64,000 nucleotides of DNA from JBEVOS01 sp964563395 (GTDB taxonomy: Bacteria; Pseudomonadota; Alphaproteobacteria; Caulobacterales; Aquidulcibacteraceae): positions 31,696-95,695 of the forward strand of contig CAZLWK010000012.1 in the NCBI GenBank assembly GCA_964563395.1, read 5' to 3'. The position numbers and the translations under genes were made by a program. Shown here one piece after another: positions 35,101 to 41,921 of this stretch; position 1 is the first letter of the stretch; each line of letters starts with the position of its first letter. The notes beneath the pieces are model-generated. The model had not been told where the DNA came from and ran no database searches. It saw only the letters and a program-made list of their open reading frames with translations.

Positions 35101-35413
35101 CGTCCAGACGCACCGCGTCGAGCGCGGGCGCGGGGCGCCAGGCGAAATCGACCTCGACACGGCGCGCGGCGAAATCATTCTCGCCGAGGGAGACATCCCG
35201 CAAGGATGCGCCGGCGAGATCGAGCCGCTCGACGATGAATTCGGATGCGATCCCGCGCGTTTCGAGCGTTCGGCTGATCGCCATGTGCGCGAGCGGCATG
35301 CGAAACGCCCATACGCCGCCCAGAAGCACGAGCGCGCCCCCGCCCGCCACGCCCGCGGCCAACAGCAAGCGCCGCGCGCGCAGCGGACGCGCCGGAGAGT
35401 CCTCCGCGCTCAC
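32150..35413 (-). CDS. ydbH: YdbH-type AsmA-like intermembrane lipid transport protein
   Basis: A 1087-aa protein with one N-terminal membrane anchor (LLLAAGVAGGGALVLLGGVWAF, residues about 13-34) and a very long, repetitive beta-strand-rich periplasmic region typical of AsmA-like proteins. The C-terminal YdbH region includes GGRFPLRLTTTGAFVENGELAASEAGGTIVYAG (part) and the gamma-like end FIFNVRVTAPFRRLGEIAAGAFDPR. These proteins form a hydrophobic groove bridging inner and outer membranes for phospholipid movement. ynbE and ydbL follow at once. The C-terminal tail is Gln/Asn/Pro-rich (AGQNQAGQDQAGQNGETQ), an unusual low-complexity end. The XRE-cupin gene ends 7 nt upstream on the same strand. 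Confidence 0.88.
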   Translation of the reverse strand: MSAEDSPARPLRARRLLLAAGVAGGGALVLLGGVWAFRMPLAHMAISRTLETRGIASEFIVERLDLAGASLRDVSLGENDFAARRVEVDFAWRPAPALDAVRLDGLVLRATLNEEGLSLGALDALLPRGDDGAAELPDLALNIADGAALVRTPYGEALLALSAAGRFGEDFAARALLNEGAFAPHGEDVRLEASARSDGAGLHMEARGGFAAFRDDDLAFEGGAVQVNLSGTDLAALSARIDADLGSARIGDTLVEGMSARAALSRGEAGHWGGDVALSLVSGALSETWRFGEARYAADLVIAETPMLSGEARIDRLALTPSGARAFARGWPALEALPLGPLSASARDAVLRAFEDARVSAPLRVVFGEALRVSAPGRVRVESAAGVRALAQPRGDAPLVTLSLGDEVRVSGAGALEIAGPGAPPARIELERLQSDSAGAVSAFGAASIADWSAGGARLDAPAIAWDFKQHGGRSTLRLTSDARISGPLGAAFVEDLAAPYDILLRWGDGVSVSLADGRCLNATFETLSAPGLVFQNGAAPLCMQGDVFFAQNRVGETRGGVTLAAPRFAGHVEGAPAQRADFAAARIDARFSGAASQFVMDAAIDQPRLDVLRARDAVLRLRGSRIDAKLLAADGTWSARGVLEGGEADDPTLPARVRGARADWSATPEGDEAIIRFENGFAALQDAPPPNAPADRRRAFNPMEARDIEGVLRGGVLTADGVVLLAEGARRLSAFDLSHDLNANAGEARIRLDGLRFDETLQPFEITELARGVVENVRGPVGGAVIATWRGEEVRARGQFILDGLSLATSTLPVIEGVSGAVAFDDLFLLTTPPAQSLTIARLNPGVEVRDGALRFQLLGEGAVSLEHAAWPFAGGELSIEPTRLTLGAEETRLNLVLRKVDVAALLAQLNVPDLVATGEVGGRFPLRLTTTGAFVENGELAASEAGGTIVYAGAAGKDAQGPAKLAFDALTQFRYDDLSLEINGDLAGELVTAINFRGRNASAVELGAGPGPIRTRVAGVPFIFNVRVTAPFRRLGEIAAGAFDPRAAIRQAGQNQAGQDQAGQNGETQTPEPPPAIDQAPASPR

Positions 35414-35420
35414 GCGCCGC

Positions 35421-36065
35421 TCAATCGCGCCGGGGATAGATGATCACGCTGAGATAGACGCACGGTGTCTCCGCCAAAGATTCAGGCCCATGCGCCGAAT
35501 TGGAATCGAAAAAGAGGGAATCGCCGGGGCGCAGATCGAACACGCGATCGCCATGGCGATAGGCGACAGCGCCAGACAGCATATGGATGAATTCGACGCC
35601 CTCATGGCGAAAGCTCGTATAAGCCTGCGCACCCTCCGCGAGCGTGATTAAATAAGGCTCAACCGCAATCGGGCCCGACATGGAATGCCCCAATAATTGG
35701 TAATCGTGGCCCGCGCGCGTGCCGCGCCGCTCGATCCGCATCCCCCGCCCCGCCGGCACGAAAGAGCAATCGCGTCGCTCGTCGAATTCGGCGAACAGAG
35801 CGCTCATCGGCGCATTGAGCGCCCGCGCCAGGCGCTTGAGCGTGGTGAGCGAGGGCGAAATCTGGCCGTTTTCGATCTTCGAGAGCGCCGAGGCCGAAAG
35901 GCCGGCCTGGGCGGCGAGCTCGGCCGCGTTGAGCCCCACTTGCAGGCGCAGACGCCGCACTTGCGCGCCAAGCGCGGCCTCCACCGAGCGCTCGGCCACG
36001 GGCGGGGGCGCGTTAGAGGGGGTTTCCGCCTCCGGGGCGGGCGGGCGCTTGGACTTGGCGGGCAC
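35421..36065 (-). CDS. XRE-family regulator with C-terminal cupin sensor domain
   Basis: A 214-aa two-domain regulator. Residues about 30-90 form the HTH_3 domain (AQVRRLRLQVGLNAAELAAQAGLSASALSKIENGQISPSL in parts). Residues about 140-210 form a cupin (FRHEGVEFIHMLSGAVAYRHGDRVFDLRPGDSLFFDS in parts) with HxxxEF and HGPESL that may bind metal or ligand. The start is a GTG at 36065 with GGAGG 8 nt upstream. PuuR-like relatives control amine and glutamate-derivative metabolism. It is divergent from the N-methylglutamate genes and separated by 112 bp holding repeated half-sites, so it is the likely local regulator. It also precedes ydbH on the same strand. Confidence 0.85.
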   Translation of the reverse strand: MPAKSKRPPAPEAETPSNAPPPVAERSVEAALGAQVRRLRLQVGLNAAELAAQAGLSASALSKIENGQISPSLTTLKRLARALNAPMSALFAEFDERRDCSFVPAGRGMRIERRGTRAGHDYQLLGHSMSGPIAVEPYLITLAEGAQAYTSFRHEGVEFIHMLSGAVAYRHGDRVFDLRPGDSLFFDSNSAHGPESLAETPCVYLSVIIYPRRD

Positions 36066-36110
36066 CGGACTTTCCTCCAAGGGCTGAAATCGCCCAATCT
36101 CTAGGCATTT

Positions 36111-36147
36111 ATTTCTCTTCAGGAAATAGAATTTCTTGTGATTGACA
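36111..36147 (+). promoter_or_regulatory. Alternating ATTTC/GAAAT half-sites upstream of a TTGACA box
   Basis: The divergent region contains ATTTC (36111-36115), GAAAT (36123-36127) and ATTTC (36131-36135). The last two belong to a near-perfect inverted repeat, AGGAAAT-aga-ATTTCTT (36121-36137). Just 4 nt downstream is TTGACA (36142-36147), a -35 candidate for the mgs operon, although no clear -10 follows. Sites immediately upstream of a -35 would suit activation of the mgs genes. The assignment to the XRE-cupin protein is inference. Confidence 0.5.
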
Positions 36148-36177
36148 GGCGTGCATTCGGCGGCCAGTTTCCGCGCC

Positions 36178-37074
36178 ATGTGCGGCATTGTCGGTCTTTT
36201 CCTGCGCGATCCGGCGCTCGAGCCCCGTTTCGGCGCGCTCTTGGCGGCGATGCTGGAGACGATGACGGATCGTGGGCCCGACAGCGCCGGCTTCGCCATC
36301 TATGGGGCCGACACGCCTGGAGCGCTGAAAATCACCGTGCGGATGGAGGCGTCCGACCCCGCCGCCGTCGCGGCCGCGCTCGCGGCGCGTATCGGGGTGC
36401 CGGTGGGCGCGGAGGGGCGCGCCGGCCATGTGGTGTTCTCGGCGCCGAAAGCGGCGGAGGCGGCGTTTCGAAGCGCACTCGCCCAGATTTTTCCCGAAGC
36501 GCAGATCGTCTCCACCGGCACGCGCATGGAGGTCTATAAGGAGGTTGGCCTGCCGGCCGACGTCTCCCGCCGCTTCGGCCTCGCCGCGATGCGCGGCACG
36601 CATGGGCTTGGCCATACGCGCATGGCGACGGAATCGGCGGTGACGACCAAGGGCGCGCATCCCTTCGCCACCGGGCCCGATCAATGCCTCGTCCATAATG
36701 GCTCGCTCTCCAACCATAATGGCGTGCGCCGCAGCCTGATCCGCGAGGGGCTCTCCTTCGAAACGGACAATGATTCGGAGGTGGCCGCCGGCTATCTCAC
36801 CTGGCGCATGGCCCGCGGCGACACGCTCGATCAGGCGCTCACCAAGGCGTTGGACGACCTCGACGGCTTCTTTACGTTCGTCGTCGGCACGGAGCGCGGC
36901 TTCGGCGTGCTGCGCGATCCCATCGCGTGCAAGCCGGCGATCATGGCGGAAACGGACTCCTACGTGGCGTTCGGCTCGGAATATCGCGCGCTCGCCGTGC
37001 TGCCGGGAATCGACACGGCGCGCATTTGGGAGCCGGAGCCCGCGCACGTCTATTTTTGGGAGCGCGCGGCATGA
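36178..37074 (+). CDS. mgsA: N-methylglutamate synthase subunit A (class II amidotransferase)
   Basis: A 298-aa glutamine amidotransferase-like subunit. It begins MCGIVGLFLRDP, so removal of Met exposes the Cys2 nucleophile of class II (Ntn) amidotransferases. Other motifs are LETMTDRGPDSAGFA, GLGHTRMATESAVTTKGAHPF and LVHNGSLSNHNGVR, matching the GlxB/MgsA branch of glutamate synthase-like proteins. With mgsB and mgsC it forms N-methylglutamate synthase, which moves the methylamine unit onto glutamate. The annotated ATG is the conserved one; upstream in-frame codons were excluded. The stop overlaps the mgsB ATG (ATGA). Assignment to N-methylglutamate synthase rests on the whole cluster. Confidence 0.88.
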   Translation: MCGIVGLFLRDPALEPRFGALLAAMLETMTDRGPDSAGFAIYGADTPGALKITVRMEASDPAAVAAALAARIGVPVGAEGRAGHVVFSAPKAAEAAFRSALAQIFPEAQIVSTGTRMEVYKEVGLPADVSRRFGLAAMRGTHGLGHTRMATESAVTTKGAHPFATGPDQCLVHNGSLSNHNGVRRSLIREGLSFETDNDSEVAAGYLTWRMARGDTLDQALTKALDDLDGFFTFVVGTERGFGVLRDPIACKPAIMAETDSYVAFGSEYRALAVLPGIDTARIWEPEPAHVYFWERAA

Positions 37075-37748
37075 TCGACTTCGATCTCGCCGAAAAGCCG
37101 GTGCGCGCGCTGAACGAAGCGCTGCATCGAGCGCCGCTTGCGAAGGCGTGGCGCATCCGCAATCCGCGCGGCGCGCACGCGATCGCGGCCGGCGTGGACG
37201 GTGAAACGGAGATCAGCATCGAAGGGCCGGTGGGCTATTATTGCGGCGGCATGAACAAGCACGCCTCGATCATAATCGAAGGCTCAGCCGGCGTCGGCGT
37301 CGCGGAAAACATCATGTCCGGCATGGTGCACGTGAAGGGCGACGCCAGCCAATCGGCGGGCGCGACCGGGCGCGGCGGCCTCCTCATCATCGACGGCTCG
37401 GCCTCGGCCCGCTGCGGCATCGCGATGAAGGGCGTCGATATCGTCGTTAAAGGCCATGTCGGCCCGATGTCGGCGTTCATGGGGCAGGCCGGCAATCTGG
37501 TCGTGCTGGGCGATGCGGGCGACGCCTTGGGCGATTCGATCTACGAGGCGCGGCTGTTCGTGCGCGGAAACGTCAAAAGCCTTGGCGCCGATTGCATCGA
37601 AAAGGAGATGCGTCCCGAACACCACGACGCGCTGCGCGCGCTCTTGGACAAGGCGGGCCTCCACAACGTGGCGACAAGCGCCTTCCGCCGCTACGGCTCG
37701 GCGCGCACGCTCTATAATTTCCACGTCGATCATGCGAGCGCCTATTGA
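37071..37748 (+). CDS. mgsB: N-methylglutamate synthase subunit B (GXGXG domain)
   Basis: A 225-aa protein equivalent to the C-terminal GXGXG beta-helix domain of glutamate synthase large subunits (GlxC-like). Repeated glycine patterns are visible: EGPVGYYCGGMNKHASIIIEG, GSAGVGVAENIMSGMVHVKG, GATGRGGLLIIDGSASARCG and GQAGNLVVLGDAG. This domain is structural and helps position the ammonia or methylamine tunnel between the amidotransferase and FMN domains, which here are separate genes on either side. Its ATG overlaps the mgsA stop by 4 nt, and its stop shares one base with the mgsC start. Confidence 0.88.
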   Translation: MIDFDLAEKPVRALNEALHRAPLAKAWRIRNPRGAHAIAAGVDGETEISIEGPVGYYCGGMNKHASIIIEGSAGVGVAENIMSGMVHVKGDASQSAGATGRGGLLIIDGSASARCGIAMKGVDIVVKGHVGPMSAFMGQAGNLVVLGDAGDALGDSIYEARLFVRGNVKSLGADCIEKEMRPEHHDALRALLDKAGLHNVATSAFRRYGSARTLYNFHVDHASAY

Positions 37749-39079
37749 TGGATATGGACGGCGCCCCCCGCACGCGGCCGCGCGTTTCAGCGACCTTCGA
37801 CGAATACACGCTATCGGAAATCCGCCGCGCGGCCGCCACCGGTATCTATGACATTCGCGGCGGCGGCGCCAAACGCGCGCTGCCCCATTTCGACGATCTC
37901 TTGTTTCTCGGCGCTTCGATCTCGCGCTATCCGCTGGAAGGCTATCGCGAGAAATGCGCGACGGATGTGTGGCTGGGCACGCGCTTCGCGAAGGAGCCGC
38001 TGCACCTCAAGATTCCCATCACCATCGCGGGGATGAGTTTCGGTTCGCTCTCGGCGCAGGCCAAGGAAGCGCTGGGGCGCGGCGCGAGCCTCGCGGGCAC
38101 ATCGACGACGACCGGCGATGGCGGCATGACGCCCGAGGAGCGCGGCCATTCGCAAACGCTCGTCTATCAATATTTGCCCTCGCGCTATGGCATGAATCCG
38201 GACGATCTGCGCCGCGCCGACGCGATCGAGATCGTCGTCGGCCAGGGCGCCAAGCCTGGCGGCGGGGGCATGCTGCTCGGCCAGAAGATTTCCGACCGCG
38301 TGGCGGACATGCGCACGCTGCCGAAAGGCATCGATCAGCGCTCGCCCTGTCGCCATCCCGATTGGACAGGGCCCGACGATCTTGAAATCAAGATCGCGGA
38401 ATTGCGCGAAATCACCGACTGGAAAAAGCCGATCTATGTGAAGGTGGGCGCCACGCGCCCCTATTACGATGTCGCGTTGTCGGTGAAATCCGGCGCGGAT
38501 GTTGTCGTGCTTGATGGCATGCAGGGCGGCACGGCCGCGACGCAGGACGTGTTCATCGAACATGTGGGCCTGCCGATCCTGGCCGCGATCCGCCCCGCCG
38601 TGCAGGCGCTGCAGGATTTGGGGCTGCACCGCAAAGTGCAGCTGATCGTCTCGGGCGGCGTGCGCAATGGCGCGGACGTGGCCAAGGCGCTTGCGCTCGG
38701 CGCCGACGCGGTCTCGATCGGCACGGCCGCGCTCGTGGCGCTCGGCGACAACGATCCGTGCTACGAGGACGAGTATCGCGCGCTCGGCACGCATGCCGGC
38801 GCCTATGACGATTGGCACGAGGGGCGCGATCCGGCGGGCATCACGACGCAAGATCCCGCGCTCGCCGCGCGCCTCGATCCGATCGCGGGGGGCCGGCGCC
38901 TCGCCAATTATCTCGCCGTGATGACGCTCGAGGCGCAGACCATCGCGCGCGCGTGCGGCAAAAGCCATCTGCACAATTTGGAGCCGGAAGATCTCGTCGC
39001 GCTCACCATCGAGGCGGCGGCGATGGCGCGCGTGCCGCTGGCGGGCACGGATTGGATTCCAGGCAAGGGCAATTATTGA
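37748..39079 (+). CDS. mgsC: N-methylglutamate synthase subunit C (FMN glutamate synthase)
   Basis: A 443-aa FMN-binding glutamate synthase domain protein (GlxD-like). Typical blocks are PITIAGMSFGSLSAQAKEAL, STTTGDGGMTPEE, VVGQGAKPGGGGMLLGQK, the phosphate-binding GVRNGADVAKALALGADAVSIGTAALVALGD, and C-terminal cysteines that in this family hold an Fe-S cluster (DPCY, SPCRHP). It is the reductive catalytic part of the MgsABC enzyme. The ATG at 37748 shares its A with the mgsB stop (TGATG); a TTG one codon earlier is possible. gmaS follows after 22 nt. Confidence 0.9.
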   Translation: MDMDGAPRTRPRVSATFDEYTLSEIRRAAATGIYDIRGGGAKRALPHFDDLLFLGASISRYPLEGYREKCATDVWLGTRFAKEPLHLKIPITIAGMSFGSLSAQAKEALGRGASLAGTSTTTGDGGMTPEERGHSQTLVYQYLPSRYGMNPDDLRRADAIEIVVGQGAKPGGGGMLLGQKISDRVADMRTLPKGIDQRSPCRHPDWTGPDDLEIKIAELREITDWKKPIYVKVGATRPYYDVALSVKSGADVVVLDGMQGGTAATQDVFIEHVGLPILAAIRPAVQALQDLGLHRKVQLIVSGGVRNGADVAKALALGADAVSIGTAALVALGDNDPCYEDEYRALGTHAGAYDDWHEGRDPAGITTQDPALAARLDPIAGGRRLANYLAVMTLEAQTIARACGKSHLHNLEPEDLVALTIEAAAMARVPLAGTDWIPGKGNY

Positions 39080-39101
39080 AGCCACAGCCGCGGGGGTGAT
39101 C

Positions 39102-40409
39102 ATGGCGAACGAATTGGCGGACATCGCGCGGCAAAAGGGCGTCAAATATTTCCTGATCTCGTTCACCGATCTCTTCGGCGTGCAGCGCTCGAAGCTGGTT
39201 CCCGCGAGCGCGATCAACGAGATGGCCAAGAACGGCGCGGGATTCGCCGGCTTCGCCACTTGGCTCGACATGACGCCTGCGGATGCGGACATGTTCGCCA
39301 TTCCCGATCCCAAGAGCTTCATCCAATTGCCTTGGAAGCCGGAGACGGGCTGGCTCGCCGCCGATTGCTGGATGAACGGCAAGCCGGTGGAGCACGCGCC
39401 GCGCAACGTGCTGAAGCGGCAGATCGCGGCCGCCGCCGCGCAGGGCTTCGAAATGAAGACCGGCGTCGAGTGCGAATTCTTCCTTTTGTCGGCGGATGGC
39501 GCGGGCTTGTCGGATGCGGGCGATCTCCAAGCCAAGCCCTGCTACGATCAACAAGCCCTGATGCGGCGCTATGGCGTGATCACGGAAATCTGCGACGCCA
39601 TGCTGGCGCTAGGCTGGAAGCCCTATCAGAACGACCACGAGGACGCGAACGGCCAGTTCGAGATGAATTGGGAATATGACAACGCGCTCGTGACCGCCGA
39701 CCGCCACGCCTTTTTCAAGTTCATGGCGAAATCGATCGCCGAAAAACACGGGTTCCGCGCAACATTCATGCCGAAACCCTTCTCAAATCTCACCGGCAAT
39801 GGATGCCACGCCCACGTTTCGCTCTGGTCGACCAAGACGCATAAGAACGTGTTCGAGGATGCGTCCGGCGAATTGGGCCTGTCCAAGATCGCTTATCATT
39901 TTCTCGGCGGGGTGCTGCATTCGGCGCAAGGACTGGCCGCGATCACCAATCCCACGGTCAATTCCTACAAGCGCATCAATGCGCCCCCGACGCTGTCCGG
40001 CGCGACCTGGTCGCCGCAATCGATCACCTATACCGGCAATAATCGCACGCACATGGTGCGCATACCCGAAGCCGGGCGCTTCGAATTGCGGCTCGCGGAC
40101 GGCGCGGCCAATCCGTATCTGTTGCAGGCCGCCTTGCTCGCGGCCGGGCTTGACGGGATCGCCGTCGCGCGCGATCCAGGCCCGCGCTCCGACATCAACA
40201 TGTATGTGGACGGCCACACGCTGAAGGACATCAAGCGGCTGCCGCTCAATCTCATCGATGCGCTGAGGGCGTTCGAGGCCTCGCCCGTGCTACGGGCGGC
40301 GCTGGGGGAAGAGTTCGTCAACGCTTATGTCAAGCTCAAGACCGCCGATTGGAACGAATATGCGCGCCATCTCACGCTCTGGGAGCGGGAGACGACGCTC
40401 GATTGCTGA
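39102..40409 (+). CDS. gmaS: Gamma-glutamylmethylamide synthetase (GlnA-like, type III)
   Basis: A 435-aa glutamine synthetase-like enzyme. It has GS features: the N-terminal beta-grasp region FTDLFGVQRSKLVPAS, the metal/ATP block MKTGVECEFFLL, QNDHEDANGQFEMNW, KHGFRATFMPKPFSNLTGNGCHAHVSLW and the C-terminal NRTHMVRIPEAGRFELRLADGAANPYL. In this gene context the best call is GmaS, which uses ATP to join methylamine to glutamate. Sequence alone cannot rule out other GlnA-like ligases such as gamma-glutamylpolyamine synthetase. The ATG at 39102 is preceded by GGGGG; a GTG two codons earlier was rejected. Confidence 0.87.
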   Translation: MANELADIARQKGVKYFLISFTDLFGVQRSKLVPASAINEMAKNGAGFAGFATWLDMTPADADMFAIPDPKSFIQLPWKPETGWLAADCWMNGKPVEHAPRNVLKRQIAAAAAQGFEMKTGVECEFFLLSADGAGLSDAGDLQAKPCYDQQALMRRYGVITEICDAMLALGWKPYQNDHEDANGQFEMNWEYDNALVTADRHAFFKFMAKSIAEKHGFRATFMPKPFSNLTGNGCHAHVSLWSTKTHKNVFEDASGELGLSKIAYHFLGGVLHSAQGLAAITNPTVNSYKRINAPPTLSGATWSPQSITYTGNNRTHMVRIPEAGRFELRLADGAANPYLLQAALLAAGLDGIAVARDPGPRSDINMYVDGHTLKDIKRLPLNLIDALRAFEASPVLRAALGEEFVNAYVKLKTADWNEYARHLTLWERETTLDC

Positions 40410-40417
40410 ATTCAGCC

Positions 40418-41671
40418 ATGCGCTATAACGCGTTCACGCTTTTCGCGAATGCGCTCAGCGGCCACAAGCATTGGCCCCAAGCGTGGCGCGCGGCGCAGCC
40501 GAGGGCGTCCACCTATGACGCGATCATCGTGGGCGGTGGCGGCCATGGCTTGGCGGCGGCCTATTATCTCGCGAAAAATCACGGCCTCGCCAACATCGCG
40601 GTATTGGAAAAATCATGGATCGGCTCGGGAAACGCGGGCCGCAACACCACGATCATCCGATCCAATTACCTGTTGCCCGGCAACATTCCATTCTACGAGC
40701 TTTCGATGAAGCTCTGGGAAAGCATGGAGGCCGATCTCGATTACAACACGATGGTGAGCCAGCGGGGCGTGCTCAATCTTTATCATAGCGATGCGCAGCG
40801 CGACGCGTTCGCGCGGCGCGGCAATGCGATGCGCATGCATGGCGTCGACGCCGAATTGCTTGACCGCGAGGGCGTGCGCAGGCTTGCCCCGCACCTCGAT
40901 TTCGACAATGCGCGCTTTCCCATTCAGGGCGGATTGTTGCAACGGCGCGGCGGCACGGCGCGCCATGACGCGGTGGTCTGGGGCTATGCGCGCGCCGCCG
41001 ACACGCGCGGCGTGGACATTATCGAGAATTGCGCCGTCACCGGCGTGCGCGTCGAGAACGGCAAGGCGATCGGTGTCGACACCACGCGCGGCTTCATCGC
41101 CGCCAAGAAGATCGGGCTCTCCGTCGCCGGCCATTCAGGGCTTCTCGCCGGCATGTGCGGCTTTCGCCTGCCGATCGAAAGCCATGTGCTGCAGGCTTTC
41201 GTCTCGGAGGCGGTCAAGCCGATGCTCGACACCGTGGTCACGTTCGGCGCGGGGCATTTCTATATCAGCCAATCGGACAAGGGCGGCCTTGTCTTCGGCG
41301 GCGACATCGACGGCTACAATTCCTACGCCCAGCGCGGCAATCTGCCGATCGTGGAGGATGTGTGCGAGGAAGCGGTCGCCGTTCTGCCGATGATGGGGCG
41401 CTTGCGCGTGCTGCGCCATTGGGGCGGCGTGATGGATATGAGCATGGACGGCAGCCCGATCATCGATCGCGCGCCGGTGGAGAATGTCTTTATCAATACG
41501 GGCTGGTGCTATGGCGGCTTCAAGGCGACGCCCGCCGCCGGCTGGTGTCTGGCGCATCTGATGGCCACTGGACAGAGCCACGACGCGGCGAAGGATTATC
41601 GGCTGGGTCGCTTCGCCACCGGCGCCTTGATCGACGAAAAGGGCTCGGGCCCGCAGCCCAATCTGCACTGA
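40418..41671 (+). CDS. mgdA: N-methylglutamate dehydrogenase subunit A (SoxB-like)
   Basis: A 417-aa flavoprotein equivalent to the beta subunit of heterotetrameric sarcosine oxidase. It has the dinucleotide motif VGGGGHGLAAAYYLAK near residue 37, GSGNAGRNTTIIRSNYL with the flavin site, VGHSG-like segments and the C-terminal VFINTGWCYGGFKATPAAGW. In N-methylglutamate dehydrogenase this subunit oxidises the N-methyl amine. The neighbours (mgsABC, gmaS) argue for N-methylglutamate as substrate rather than sarcosine. The ATG at 40418 is 8 nt after gmaS; mgdB begins 1 nt after its stop. Confidence 0.9.
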   Translation: MRYNAFTLFANALSGHKHWPQAWRAAQPRASTYDAIIVGGGGHGLAAAYYLAKNHGLANIAVLEKSWIGSGNAGRNTTIIRSNYLLPGNIPFYELSMKLWESMEADLDYNTMVSQRGVLNLYHSDAQRDAFARRGNAMRMHGVDAELLDREGVRRLAPHLDFDNARFPIQGGLLQRRGGTARHDAVVWGYARAADTRGVDIIENCAVTGVRVENGKAIGVDTTRGFIAAKKIGLSVAGHSGLLAGMCGFRLPIESHVLQAFVSEAVKPMLDTVVTFGAGHFYISQSDKGGLVFGGDIDGYNSYAQRGNLPIVEDVCEEAVAVLPMMGRLRVLRHWGGVMDMSMDGSPIIDRAPVENVFINTGWCYGGFKATPAAGWCLAHLMATGQSHDAAKDYRLGRFATGALIDEKGSGPQPNLH

Positions 41672-41672
41672 G

Positions 41673-41921
41673 ATGCGTTTGCCCTGCCCCCATTGCGGCC
41701 CGCGTTTCAGCGAGGAATTCACATATCGCGGCGATGCGGGCGTTGCGCGTCCGGCGGACGATGCGCCGCTCGATGCCTGGATCGAGGCCGTGCATCTGCG
41801 CGACAATCCGGCCGGCCCGCATCGCGAGCTCTGGTATCATGGCGCGGGGTGCCGCGCCTGGATCGTGATCACGCGCGATACGCGCACGCATGAAATCCTA
41901 GGCGGCGAGCCGGTCGCATGA
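41673..41921 (+). CDS. mgdB: N-methylglutamate dehydrogenase subunit B (SoxD-like)
   Basis: An 82-aa small subunit matching the delta subunit of heterotetrameric sarcosine oxidase. It contains the zinc-binding set C5 and C8 (CPHCG) with H56 and C60 (YHGAGCRAW), plus the family end ITRDTRTHEILG. It is structural in the tetramer. The gene lies 1 nt after mgdA and overlaps mgdC by 4 nt, so translation of the four dehydrogenase genes is coupled. Confidence 0.9.
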   Translation: MRLPCPHCGPRFSEEFTYRGDAGVARPADDAPLDAWIEAVHLRDNPAGPHRELWYHGAGCRAWIVITRDTRTHEILGGEPVA

